Shown here one piece after another: positions 1-6,921 of a stretch of 10,900 bases of DNA. Source of the stretch: Syntrophomonadaceae bacterium (GTDB lineage: Bacteria; Bacillota; Dethiobacteria; DTU022). The position numbers and the translations under genes are program-made. The notes beneath the pieces are model-generated. The model saw only the letters and a list, made by a program, of their open reading frames with translations. It was not told the origin of the DNA and searched no databases. The stretch covers positions 1 through 10,900 of the forward strand of contig SKZS01000054.1 of the NCBI GenBank assembly GCA_007127255.1, written 5' to 3'. Positions within the stretch are counted from its first letter, which is position 1, and each line of letters opens with the position of its first letter.

Positions 1-114
1 AGGCTTCCTTCAGATTCCGCCTCACGGCGGACACCTTTGCCATCAACTAGTGGTTCCCACTGCCAAGCCCACAGCGGACTTTCACCGCCAAGTTAACACC
101 CATGCCGGGCGCAC
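1..114 (-). mobile_element. Group II intron, class C-like, 5' end (domain I start; continues beyond the left edge)
   Basis: Read on the minus strand, the segment starts at 114 with GTGCGCCCGGCATGGGTG, which fits the GUGYG 5' splice-site rule. It continues with GGTGAAAGTCC, then AAAGGTGTCCGCC, and near the left edge GGAATCTGAAGGAAGC. As I recall them, these blocks occur in the same order in domain I of bacterial class C introns such as the Oceanobacillus iheyensis one. The intron follows a stem-loop and T-tract (117-161), the usual target of class C introns. Only about 114 nt are visible: the exon-binding sites, any maturase/reverse transcriptase gene and domains V and VI would lie further left. 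I cannot tell whether the copy is intact. It is an RNA-coding stretch, so open frames here should not be called genes. Confidence 0.88.
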
Positions 115-116
115 AT

Positions 117-161
117 AAAAATGCAAACCGGGCAGACATTAAATGCCTGCCCGGTTTGCAT
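117..161 (-). terminator. Intrinsic terminator of the lipoprotein gene
   Basis: A perfect 15-bp inverted repeat pairs 121-135 (ATGCAAACCGGGCAG) with 147-161. Beyond an A/C mismatch, CAT and ATG can extend the pairing inward, leaving a TAA loop. On the minus strand the stem is followed at once by TTTT (120-117), then AT and the intron boundary. It lies 24 bp past the lipoprotein stop codon. The hairpin is also the probable landing site of the group II intron, which begins at 114. Confidence 0.88.
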
Positions 162-185
162 CAAGCGTATTACATTAAAGACAAT

Positions 186-875
186 TTAATCTATTGTTAT
201 TACTTTCCTGGGGCCCTCATCCTCAATCTCTATATCCAGCTCAAGGAAAGGTTCAACTTCCTCGTTGATAATTAAAAAGTCATAATTGCCGGGTGTTAAA
301 AAGAAAAAGCGACGACCGTTTTCTGCTCTTACCGCTTCACGTTCATGCAGCAATTGATATTGCAAGTAATCCTCATTCATCCATATTTCATCCCATACCT
401 CAGCCCATTCTTCCTCAAGCATTTCATCATCTTCGTTTAAATCAAAGTCTAAATCTATAAGCCCACCCGGGAAAGCGTAAAATAACAACAAGTTATAATC
501 GGAGGTGTTTTGAACTAAAATGGGCACCCTGCCGTCGCCGCCAATATCAATTCTGGTATCCTCTGTTAAACCGAAATACGAATTAATGACAAAGAAATCC
601 TGGTTGAAAAGTGATAGATCATATTCTCCTTCGGGTAGAATAAAAGTATAAACTTCATCCGGTGCAATGATCTCATCCTTGAGCAGATCTTCACCCCAGT
701 CATCCAGACCTTCTCCGAAAAATGCAGCGTGAGCGATAACAAGCTCTTCGCTATTATTTGCTACTTCGATCGAAATGCCATCTTCCTCATCGGGAAGAGT
801 TTCATTGTCCCCGCAACCCATAACAAAAAACAGGCTGAAAATTAAGGCTGCCACCAGTATTGTTCCTTTAATCAT
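186..875 (-). CDS. Acidic two-repeat lipoprotein, function unknown
   Basis: Predicted 229-residue lipoprotein. Residues 1-20 form a signal peptide with Lys3, a hydrophobic stretch and a lipobox VMGC, so Cys21 should be lipidated and the protein anchored on the outer face of the membrane. The mature part shows two related units. Unit 1 (about 35-113) has VANNS, then DDWGEDLL, then PDEVYTFILPEGEYDL. Unit 2 (about 118-228) has VQNTS, an acidic Trp-rich stretch (145-170), then FFFLTPGNYDF. The pattern N-x-S, W-rich acidic segment, hydrophobic-P/E-G-x-YD recurs in secreted beta-rich proteins I cannot name. The ATG at 875 is preferred: GGGGG lies 6 nt upstream, whereas the TTG at 881 abuts it. It has its own promoter (961-988) and terminator (117-161), so it appears monocistronic. 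No catalytic motif is visible; a binding or structural role is only inference. Confidence 0.85.
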   Translation of the reverse strand: MIKGTILVAALIFSLFFVMGCGDNETLPDEEDGISIEVANNSEELVIAHAAFFGEGLDDWGEDLLKDEIIAPDEVYTFILPEGEYDLSLFNQDFFVINSYFGLTEDTRIDIGGDGRVPILVQNTSDYNLLLFYAFPGGLIDLDFDLNEDDEMLEEEWAEVWDEIWMNEDYLQYQLLHEREAVRAENGRRFFFLTPGNYDFLIINEEVEPFLELDIEIEDEGPRKVITID

Positions 876-960
876 AACCAACCCCCGTATGCTCCATCAA
901 AGTTGAATGCAACCAAGACACCGGCACTAGTTACTGCAGATAATCTTGCTTGCCTTTGTC

Positions 961-988
961 ATTTTACCATATCTGCTTTTATAATCAA
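961..988 (-). promoter_or_regulatory. Candidate sigma-A promoter for the lipoprotein gene
   Basis: On the minus strand, TTGATT (988-983), a 16-bp spacer and TAAAAT (966-961) are seen. TGG directly before the -10 makes it an extended -10. Transcription would start near 954, giving a leader of about 80 nt to the ATG at 875. No operator is evident. Confidence 0.5.
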
Positions 989-1004
989 GTGATATATAAA
1001 AACA

Positions 1005-1034
1005 TTGGGCAGAGAACCTGTTATACATTATAAT
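1005..1034 (+). promoter_or_regulatory. Candidate sigma-A promoter for the MATE transporter
   Basis: TTGGGC (1005-1010) and a perfect TATAAT (1029-1034) are separated by 18 bp. Transcription would start about 1041, some 44 nt before the TTG start codon. An overlapping TATACAT just upstream makes the exact -10 uncertain. Confidence 0.5.
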
Positions 1035-1084
1035 ACACTAGGGGATTTAGAATAGGTTACAATAAGTTTGAAGGAGTTGTTTTT

Positions 1085-2473
1085 TTGAAAGAACAAAGTG
1101 AAAGGTTGGGAAGAGATCCGATTCCCAGCCTGCTGGCAAGCCTGGCTGTTCCCGCAGTAGTGGGTATGTTAGTCATGGCCCTGCACAGTGTTATTGACAC
1201 AATATATATCGCCCGCGGCGTTGGCACAATCGGTGTCGCAGCCGTGGCCATATCATTTCCTGTACAAATGTTTTTTTTGGCCCTGGCCGGCGCGCTGGGT
1301 ATCGGCGGCGGTTCAGTTATTTCGCGGGCCCTGGGAGCAATAGAACTTGACAAGGCCAACCGCGCTTTCGGCAACATTCTAAGCATGATTATTTTTGTCA
1401 GCCTTCTCGGGGCATTCCTTGGCCTGACTTACCTAACCCCGATGTTAAGGCTTTTCGGGGCAAGCGATGCAATTATGCCTTACGCCTGTGATTACCTGGG
1501 AATAATCCTTTACGGTACCATATCATTCGCTTTCGGCTTTTCCATCAATAATGTTGTTCGCGCTGAAGGCAACGCCAAAATGGCGATGATTATAATGATC
1601 ATCTCTTCGGTTTTGAACATCCTGTTTACCCCTGTTTTCATGTTTGCTTTAAATATGGGCATGAGGGGGGCGGCTTTTGGTACGGTTACAGCCCAGGGAA
1701 TTACTGCATTATACCTGTTGCTTTATTTCATAACCGGAAAAAGCAGCCTGTCTATCAGGCTGCCTTACCTGCTGCCCGACTTTCAATTGATCAAGGAAAT
1801 ATTGGCTATCGGTGCTTCCGCTTTTGCCCGCCAGGGCTCGGCCAGCGTGATGCTGATCATTGCCAACAATTTACTTGTTCATTACGGAGGAGACCTTGCT
1901 GTTGCCGTGCTTGGCATCATTCACCGGGTGATGATGTTTACACTGATGCCGATACTGGGAATCGTCCAGGGAACTCTACCCCTTGTCGGCTTTAATTACG
2001 GGGCAGGGAAATATATGCGAGTTAACAAATCGATTATCCTGGCCATGAAAATATCCACTTTAATATCCTTTGGCGCTTTTTTACTGGTGATGACTGTACC
2101 GGGTCCCCTGATGAAGATATTTACCACCGATCCGGAGGTAATAGAAATGGGGCAAACCGCCCTGCGGATCATGTTTGCCCTGTCGATGACTGTTGGCGTG
2201 CAGATGATCACCGGGGGAGTGTTTCAGGCCCTCGGCAAGGCAAGAGAAGCATTTGTAATGTCACTGGCCAGGCAGGTCCTTTTCTTAATTCCCCTGCTGC
2301 TCCTGCTGCCTTTGTTTTTTAATTTAACTGGGGTCTGGCTTGCTTTTCCCCTGGCCGAACTGTTCTCTTTCCTGCTGGCGCTCTGGTTAATCAGGCGTCA
2401 TCACACTTTCTTTTTTGCGGGAAGCCAAAATGCGGCCGAATTATCATTAGAAACAGGAAGAAATTCAAAATAA
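1085..2473 (+). CDS. MATE family multidrug/cation efflux transporter
   Basis: Predicted 462-residue membrane protein with about twelve hydrophobic helices over residues 15-437, the usual length and topology of MATE antiporters, which export organic cations or drugs against Na+ or H+. Two internally related halves are visible. Half 1 has VDTIYIARGVG-like spacing (SVIDTIYIARGVGTIGVAAV, 35-54) and the conserved VVRAEGNAKMAM (157-168). Half 2 has GTLPLVGFNYGAGKY (296-310), the MATE signature, and GGVFQALGKAREAF (377-390). The translation starts at TTG (1085-1087), supported by AAGGAG 8 nt upstream. It resembles the DinF/MepA-like branch more than classical NorM, but the substrate cannot be read from sequence. 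It is a single gene, divergent from the lipoprotein and convergent with a small membrane protein 27 bp downstream; I see no T-rich terminator in that gap. Confidence 0.94.
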   Translation: MKEQSERLGRDPIPSLLASLAVPAVVGMLVMALHSVIDTIYIARGVGTIGVAAVAISFPVQMFFLALAGALGIGGGSVISRALGAIELDKANRAFGNILSMIIFVSLLGAFLGLTYLTPMLRLFGASDAIMPYACDYLGIILYGTISFAFGFSINNVVRAEGNAKMAMIIMIISSVLNILFTPVFMFALNMGMRGAAFGTVTAQGITALYLLLYFITGKSSLSIRLPYLLPDFQLIKEILAIGASAFARQGSASVMLIIANNLLVHYGGDLAVAVLGIIHRVMMFTLMPILGIVQGTLPLVGFNYGAGKYMRVNKSIILAMKISTLISFGAFLLVMTVPGPLMKIFTTDPEVIEMGQTALRIMFALSMTVGVQMITGGVFQALGKAREAFVMSLARQVLFLIPLLLLLPLFFNLTGVWLAFPLAELFSFLLALWLIRRHHTFFFAGSQNAAELSLETGRNSK

Positions 2474-2500
2474 ACTAATCTCCTTTAGCTTTACACCCGA

Positions 2501-2848
2501 TCAGGCCCACAAAAAGGGTAGGAAAAATATCGCCACTGCAGCAATGAAGATTATAATCAGACTGAAGGTTACAACCCCGAGGATTATCCCCAGGCGTGCC
2601 AGGCGCCTGTTTTTGAAATCTTCCGGCGGCGCCTTGCTTCCGGCTATTAATCCGATAACAACGGCTGCTGCCGATAAGGGCAGCACTGCGGTGCGAAACA
2701 AATCAACAAGGCCCAGCATCTCTATTTTAAATGCAGCCAATACCGCCAGGGGTAAAAGTGTTATACTGGCCAACCCAAGGAACAGGGCAATCAAAGAAAG
2801 CTTAGAAACAGCCTGCTGCTCTACTTTACCGGAAACTTCTGCTGCCAT
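2501..2848 (-). CDS. Small membrane protein with DUF4190-like layout
   Basis: Predicted 115-residue protein with three hydrophobic segments at about 17-40, 53-70 and 84-113, and a charged loop APPEDFKNRRLARLG between the second and third. The order of a Gly-rich helix, a second helix ending in GLIAGSK, a basic loop, then LGIILGVV matches the layout of DUF4190-type proteins, whose function is unknown; membership is an inference. The start is well supported: ATG at 2848 follows GGAGGGG by 7 nt. It is transcribed toward the MATE gene and separated by 272 bp from the end of ydbT upstream, so it may have its own promoter. Confidence 0.78.
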   Translation of the reverse strand: MAAEVSGKVEQQAVSKLSLIALFLGLASITLLPLAVLAAFKIEMLGLVDLFRTAVLPLSAAAVVIGLIAGSKAPPEDFKNRRLARLGIILGVVTFSLIIIFIAAVAIFFLPFLWA

Positions 2849-2978
2849 TTATTTTCCCCTCCAGGCATTTTCTTTTCTACTCTGAACCATCATCTCTCAT
2901 AATTCTAGTATCAACATGATATAGATCCTGCAGTATTCTAAAATAAAGAAGCTCAATCAAATATGCAAAAAACGGAAA

Positions 2979-3028
2979 CAGGATAATTTCAGGATAAGCT
3001 TATTAAATAATTCTCTTTGATCATTATA
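2979..3028 (-). promoter_or_regulatory. Possible promoter and 11-bp-pitch direct repeat in the 272-bp gap
   Basis: In the gap between ydbT and the small membrane protein, the minus strand has a perfect TATAAT (3028-3023) without a good -35; TTGCCA lies only 14 bp upstream. Downstream of it TTATCCTG occurs twice (2997-2990 and 2986-2979), one helical turn apart, as a regulator's direct repeat might. If used, the leader to the ATG at 2848 would be about 170 nt. Apart from this I see no ORF or RNA gene in 2849-3120, and no terminator hairpin with a T-tract after ydbT. Confidence 0.25.
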
Positions 3029-3120
3029 ACCTGTCCTGATTGTGGCAACCTGTTATTAGCCTGACAAAGCTTCTGGCCTTATCTATGAGGGTGATCGGCG
3101 CTGAACTGAAATGGCATTTG

Positions 3121-4590
3121 CTAGCTGCGGGAATACCATTTCCACAAATTGCGGGCTTCTTTGATATCCAAATCAGTGACCTTGAAAGACTTTCCGGCCG
3201 GAGATGAAAGCACCGAGGCCTGAACCGTTCTCAAGTTCCACCAGCGCTGAAGAGGATTGGAACTGACCTCCAGGGCCTGGATATAATTGCGCCGGACCAG
3301 GATTTTATAGCGGTTTATAAAGCGAAATCTTAAAGTCAGTTGAAGATCTTCAATCACCGTACCCCCTGCATTATAGCGACTTAGACCCCAGAAATAGGCT
3401 GGAATAACCAGGATAAAAGCTATCCATCCATAAGGAGCCCACTGCAGGGGAATTATCACCGGCAGGGTAGTTAACAGGGCCCGAAATATATAGCGACGGC
3501 GGGCGCGCAGCGGCAGGGGCACTATTGTCCGGGGAAGCTGATATTCGGGCAGAATCCTGACCAGAAAATTTGCTACTTCAGTGCTGCGCAAGAGCGGAAA
3601 TAGCACTGTAACGTAATTCTGCTCGCGGGAGCCACCTCCTGCCACCTCGGCGATCAGTGCGCACCTTCCGGTAAGCTGGCGCAGCACACCCTCATGGATA
3701 CCCAGGGCCTGCAGGCGGTGCAGTTTTAAAGTGAGTTGTTTTTGCTCAATTAAACCCCATGAAACCTGCAGACTCTCTTTTTGGCGGCGCACTGTAAAAT
3801 TTGCGTTCTGAATCATAAAGGCGAGGGCAGAAATAAACCAGGAAAACAGGAGCAAAACAATTAAGACCAGCACCACGGTGGCAGCAGCTGTAGAAGTAAC
3901 CTGCTCAATCATGTTTTCCCAAAAAGTCTCGGGGATAAATGGCATAACCTGGGAGAAAACAGCGGCGATCAGGGAAAAAAGAAGTAGAAAACGTCCCGAA
4001 GTGGCCCCGGCAAGGAATAGCTCCGGGGAAGATATTCGGTATACTTCTTCAAAAGTTTCTGCCTCACTACCGGAAGCTGCTTCGTTTGCAACCTTTTCCT
4101 CGCCTGTTTCTGCCGTTTCTTTCTCTTTTTCGAGCTTGTGTGCAGAACTTTCCAGGGTTTCTTTAATCTTTCGAGCTTCTTCTATCGTTACCGCTGTCAG
4201 GCTGAGTTCCGATTCCATTCCCCCGCCGGCAGTTTCGACATGCAGACTGGCCAGGCCTAAAAGGCGCTGAAGGATCCCGGTGCGAATATTTACAGTCTGG
4301 ACCCTTTCCTGTTTTATGGAACGTTCTTTTTTAAAAACTACCCCTGACTTGATATGCAGGTAGCCTGATTCGTAGCGATATGTATAAAAAGCCCAGTTTA
4401 ACATCTGGTAGGGGAGTATAATTGCCAGGGAAACTGCAGCGAAGATCGCAAAGGTAACCAGTGTCCACCTGGAATCAGTATTTCCTATATTCTGGATCAT
4501 CACTATAACGAGGGGAGGTAAAAGGTAAAGCAGGCTGCGCACAGCTCCCAGGGGAATCATGATTGGATGTTGTCGCTTTTGATCAGACAT
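3121..4590 (-). CDS. ydbT: YdbT-like membrane protein with three bacterial PH domains
   Basis: Predicted 489 residues, close to B. subtilis YdbT in length and layout. It has three repeats of a helix pair followed by a bPH_2 (DUF304) domain. Helices fall at about 17-35 and 44-66, PH 1 at about 72-150; helices at 198-218 and 236-260, PH 2 at about 264-348; helices at 370-383 and 388-404, PH 3 at about 413-488. Each PH unit carries a recurring core such as IKQERVQTVNI-(x)-LGLASLHVET (92-120). A Glu/Lys-rich linker (about 150-183) separates PH 1 from the second helix pair. The ATG at 4590 is chosen because GGTGA lies 9 nt upstream and the protein then begins MSDQKR; GTG 4599 and ATG 4596 are alternatives. 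It overlaps ydbS by 8 bp, implying coupled translation. In Bacillus the pair belongs to the sigma-W regulon and contributes to resistance to antimicrobial compounds of other bacilli; that role here is inferred. Confidence 0.9.
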   Translation of the reverse strand: MSDQKRQHPIMIPLGAVRSLLYLLPPLVIVMIQNIGNTDSRWTLVTFAIFAAVSLAIILPYQMLNWAFYTYRYESGYLHIKSGVVFKKERSIKQERVQTVNIRTGILQRLLGLASLHVETAGGGMESELSLTAVTIEEARKIKETLESSAHKLEKEKETAETGEEKVANEAASGSEAETFEEVYRISSPELFLAGATSGRFLLLFSLIAAVFSQVMPFIPETFWENMIEQVTSTAAATVVLVLIVLLLFSWFISALAFMIQNANFTVRRQKESLQVSWGLIEQKQLTLKLHRLQALGIHEGVLRQLTGRCALIAEVAGGGSREQNYVTVLFPLLRSTEVANFLVRILPEYQLPRTIVPLPLRARRRYIFRALLTTLPVIIPLQWAPYGWIAFILVIPAYFWGLSRYNAGGTVIEDLQLTLRFRFINRYKILVRRNYIQALEVSSNPLQRWWNLRTVQASVLSSPAGKSFKVTDLDIKEARNLWKWYSRS

Positions 4591-5071
4591 CTTCATCACT
4601 CACCCGGGCGAGGGCTGAGATTTCACCCCGCAGCTCGGCCGCCGTTTCCCGTGAAAGAGCGGGGATGCGGTGGTTGGTGGCAGCCGTAGAGATACGCAGG
4701 GTTGCCAGCCCAAAAAAGCGCATTACAGGTCCATGCTCTGTATCAACATGCTGGACCCTGATCATCGGGATCAGGGTGCGCCGGATAATAATAATCCCAT
4801 GCTGAATGTCAATTTCATTATCGCGAATTTCATAACGCCAGAAATGCATTTTCAGGCGGGGGATGATTACTGCCACAACCAGGGTAAACAACACCACCGC
4901 GCCGACGCCAAGCCAACCGAACAACTCAGTCAGATTCAATAACGGAAATAAATTAACCAGGACCAGGTAAGCTGCCGGAAAAAGCAGTAAAAGCAAGCCC
5001 CAGAGCAGTCCACTGAAAAACCAGGCCCGTAACGCCCGGCTGTCAATTTTTTCTTTAGGCGCTCTTTCCAT
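4583..5071 (-). CDS. ydbS: YdbS-like PH-domain membrane protein
   Basis: Predicted 162 residues. A short charged N-terminus is followed by two membrane helices (about 17-42 and 51-72) and one bPH_2 domain (about 78-155) containing WRYEIRDNEIDIQHG, RRTLIPMIRVQHVDTEHGP and FGLATLRISTA. This is the single-domain partner of the three-domain YdbT encoded next; the two probably form a membrane complex, an inference from conserved pairing. The ATG at 5071 is preferred over the in-phase GTG at 5080 because AAGGGA lies 10 nt before the ATG but almost touches the GTG. I found no match to the sigma-W promoter (TGAAAC, CGTA) upstream, so regulation may differ from Bacillus. Confidence 0.9.
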   Translation of the reverse strand: MERAPKEKIDSRALRAWFFSGLLWGLLLLLFPAAYLVLVNLFPLLNLTELFGWLGVGAVVLFTLVVAVIIPRLKMHFWRYEIRDNEIDIQHGIIIIRRTLIPMIRVQHVDTEHGPVMRFFGLATLRISTAATNHRIPALSRETAAELRGEISALARVSDEDV

Positions 5072-5148
5072 CGAACTCACTTCCCTTCATGTAAAGACCA
5101 CATTCTTATTTTCTTTACTAACATGAAAAACCCTTTTCAAAACGGAAA

Positions 5149-5177
5149 TCTATAACCTAAAACAAAAACAAGAACAA
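5149..5177 (-). promoter_or_regulatory. Weak candidate promoter for ydbS-ydbT
   Basis: On the minus strand TTGTTC (5177-5172), a 17-bp T-rich spacer and TATAGA (5154-5149) give a plausible but weak sigma-A match (3/6 and 4/6), about 75 bp upstream of the ATG at 5071. TTGAAA further in, with TAAAGA 17 bp on, is an alternative. Confidence 0.25.
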
Positions 5178-5217
5178 AAGGATAAACCCCGTTATGCCAC
5201 GAATTTTAAAAAGATAA

Positions 5218-5243
5218 CTTAAGTAAGTGCCTTAAGTAAGTGC
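5218..5243 (+). repeat. 13-bp perfect tandem duplication
   Basis: CTTAAGTAAGTGC occurs twice without a gap (5218-5230 and 5231-5243) in the divergent space between ydbS and rlmD. It could be a replication-slippage product or a paired binding site; only two copies are present. Confidence 0.85.
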
Positions 5244-5244
5244 T

Positions 5245-5272
5245 TTGAATTGCCCGGATGGCTAAGAATAAT
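5245..5272 (+). promoter_or_regulatory. Weak candidate promoter for rlmD
   Basis: TTGAAT (5245-5250), a 16-bp spacer and AATAAT (5267-5272) resemble a sigma-A promoter just after the 13-bp tandem repeat. It overlaps the first possible start codon of the frame (5258), which supports a start further downstream. Confidence 0.25.
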
Positions 5273-5410
5273 GCCATCCAGCGGATATACCGGCTTAGAA
5301 ATAGCTGTATACAGTACTGCAGTGCTGAACCAGTGCTTGTGCTGGCGATATCTGCTATCCCTTTAGAGCTCAAAGCAAAACAACTTATTAGACAAAGAGA
5401 TGGTGATATT

Positions 5411-6805
5411 TTGCCAAATGATCGGGATCGAAAAAAATTTGCCTGGGAACCGGGACAAAGTTACAAACTTGAAATTACCGATCTAAATCATCGAGGTGAA
5501 GGCGTCGGTAAGGTTTCAGGTTTTACGCTGTTTGTTCCCGGAGCGCTGCCCGGTGAGATAGTAGAAGCCCTTATCACTAAAACACATCAAAATTATGCTG
5601 AAACGACATTGCTTTCTAAAATCAGTTCATCCCCTTACCTGGTAAAACCGCCATGCCCTTACTTCAATGCCTGTGGCGGATGCCAGCTGCAGCATCTCCA
5701 GTATGACAAACAGCTGGCCTGGAAACACAATATGGTTACTGAAACTCTCAGGCGTATTGCCGGTGTTGAACCCGTTATTAAGCCCCCTCTGGGAATGGAT
5801 AACCCGTGGTGCTACCGTAATAAAGCCCAAATTCATCTCGGCCTGAAGAAAGGTAGTATAACAGCAGGTTTTTACGAAACGAAGAGCAGGCGTATCATTA
5901 ACATTGAAGAATGCCTGGTCCAGCACCCGAGCAATTCCCGGGCAATAAACGCCATCCGCAGGGCTCTTCAACAATATATTGGGAAAGAAAATCTAACCAC
6001 TCCCGGTAACCTGCCCATCACCGGTGCTGCAATTCGCGCTTCATTTACAAAAACAGAATGCCTGGTTACCCTGGGCGGCAGCGAAAAAAACGGCCGCCCA
6101 AAAGATGAAAACTTAAAAAAACTGGCTGAATTAATTAATGCCGAAACCGGCAATCAAACAACCGGCGTTGTATTCCAACAGGGCGGCAAAAAGGGTATTT
6201 GTGATTTAACCCTCTTCGGGCAATCATATATCGAAGAAGATATCGCTCCCTTCCGCTATCGTATATCGCCCCAATCCTTTTTCCAGGTCAACTCAGCACA
6301 GGCAGCAGTGCTCTACGAGCAGGCTGCTTCAATGGCAGGCAGCCCAAAGAGCGCCTATGATCTTTACTGCGGGACAGGCAACTTTTCTCTCTACCTGAGC
6401 ATGAAGGCAAATCAAGTAATTGGCATTGACTCCTCCCGGGCTGCCATAGCTGATGCCCGTGTTAATGCCTCTGTAAACAGCGTAGAAAACATAAAATTTA
6501 TCAAGGCCCGCACCGAAGACATCTCCGATCTCCTGCTTGCAGGCAGCCACCCAAAAACAATCTTCCTGAATCCGCCCCGCAAAGGCTGCTCAAAAAACCT
6601 TCTTGACACGGTCGCTGAAGCCAAACCAGAGCGCATAGTTTACATTTCCTGCAACCCGGCCACCCTGGCCCGTGATTTGAAACATCTTCACCAGTATAAC
6701 TATTCCGTAACCCTGGTCCAACCAGTTGACATGTTCCCCCACACAAGCCACATCGAAACAATAACCCTCCTCCAAAACAAGTTCAACATTTGGGGTCAGG
6801 CCTGA
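5411..6805 (+). CDS. rlmD: 23S rRNA (uracil-5-)-methyltransferase, RlmD/RlmCD type
   Basis: Transfers a methyl group from S-adenosylmethionine to C5 of uracil in 23S rRNA (U1939 for RlmD; RlmCD of Bacillota also does U747). The sequence shows an N-terminal TRAM domain (YKLEITDLNHRGEGVGK, residues 18-34 from the TTG start), four Fe-S cysteines (CPYFNACGGC plus EECLVQHP; C82, C88, C91, C168), a SAM-binding loop DLYCGTGNF (317-325), NPPRKGC (387-393) and the catalytic YISCNPATLARD (411-422) with Cys414. DMFPHTSHIE (440-449) closes the domain. The frame is open from ATG 5258, but those 51 extra residues look non-coding and lack a ribosome site. TTG 5411 follows GGTGA by 4 nt and gives 464 residues, the family length; the start remains uncertain. 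The last residues (about NKFNIWGQA) and the TGA stop are encoded by the left end of the adjacent transposase element, so the native C-terminus has been replaced. Confidence 0.92.
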   Translation: MPNDRDRKKFAWEPGQSYKLEITDLNHRGEGVGKVSGFTLFVPGALPGEIVEALITKTHQNYAETTLLSKISSSPYLVKPPCPYFNACGGCQLQHLQYDKQLAWKHNMVTETLRRIAGVEPVIKPPLGMDNPWCYRNKAQIHLGLKKGSITAGFYETKSRRIINIEECLVQHPSNSRAINAIRRALQQYIGKENLTTPGNLPITGAAIRASFTKTECLVTLGGSEKNGRPKDENLKKLAELINAETGNQTTGVVFQQGGKKGICDLTLFGQSYIEEDIAPFRYRISPQSFFQVNSAQAAVLYEQAASMAGSPKSAYDLYCGTGNFSLYLSMKANQVIGIDSSRAAIADARVNASVNSVENIKFIKARTEDISDLLLAGSHPKTIFLNPPRKGCSKNLLDTVAEAKPERIVYISCNPATLARDLKHLHQYNYSVTLVQPVDMFPHTSHIETITLLQNKFNIWGQA

Positions 6806-6823
6806 AGATTGAACTTGTTTTTT
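6774..6823 (+). repeat. Left REP-like hairpin of the RAYT element; possible rlmD terminator
   Basis: A perfect 13-bp stem pairs AAAACAAGTTCAA (6774-6786) with 6809-6821. Inside it lies the 10-bp palindrome TCAGGCCTGA (6796-6805), off-centre because 9 nt (CATTTGGGG) precede it and only 3 nt follow, an asymmetric bulge as in REP hairpins. The run of six T (6818-6823) at the end could let it act as terminator for rlmD, whose stop is TGA 6803-6805. Confidence 0.75.
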
Positions 6824-6847
6824 GCAAAACACAACAAATACTTAAAT

Positions 6848-6856
6848 TGGTATAAT
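6848..6856 (+). promoter_or_regulatory. Extended -10 promoter of the transposase gene
   Basis: TGGTATAAT (6848-6856) is a perfect extended -10; a second TATAAT follows at 6859-6864. There is no convincing -35. The leader to the ATG at 6922 would be about 60 nt. Confidence 0.45.
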
Positions 6857-6921
6857 TGTATAATCAGAGTCAGGTTTGAAATAGCATTCACACTACACAC
6901 TAAACTAAGAAGGTGATAATC

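Noticed and set aside
5258..5410. N-terminal extension of the methyltransferase from ATG 5258
   Set aside because: No ribosome binding site, a possible promoter overlapping the ATG, residues unlike the family N-terminus, and a resulting protein longer than usual; kept only as an alternative start.
6329..6832. Cluster of minus-strand open frames opposite the 3' half of rlmD
   Set aside because: Antisense shadows of a conserved enzyme; several overlap one another in different frames and none has a start signal or recognisable domain.
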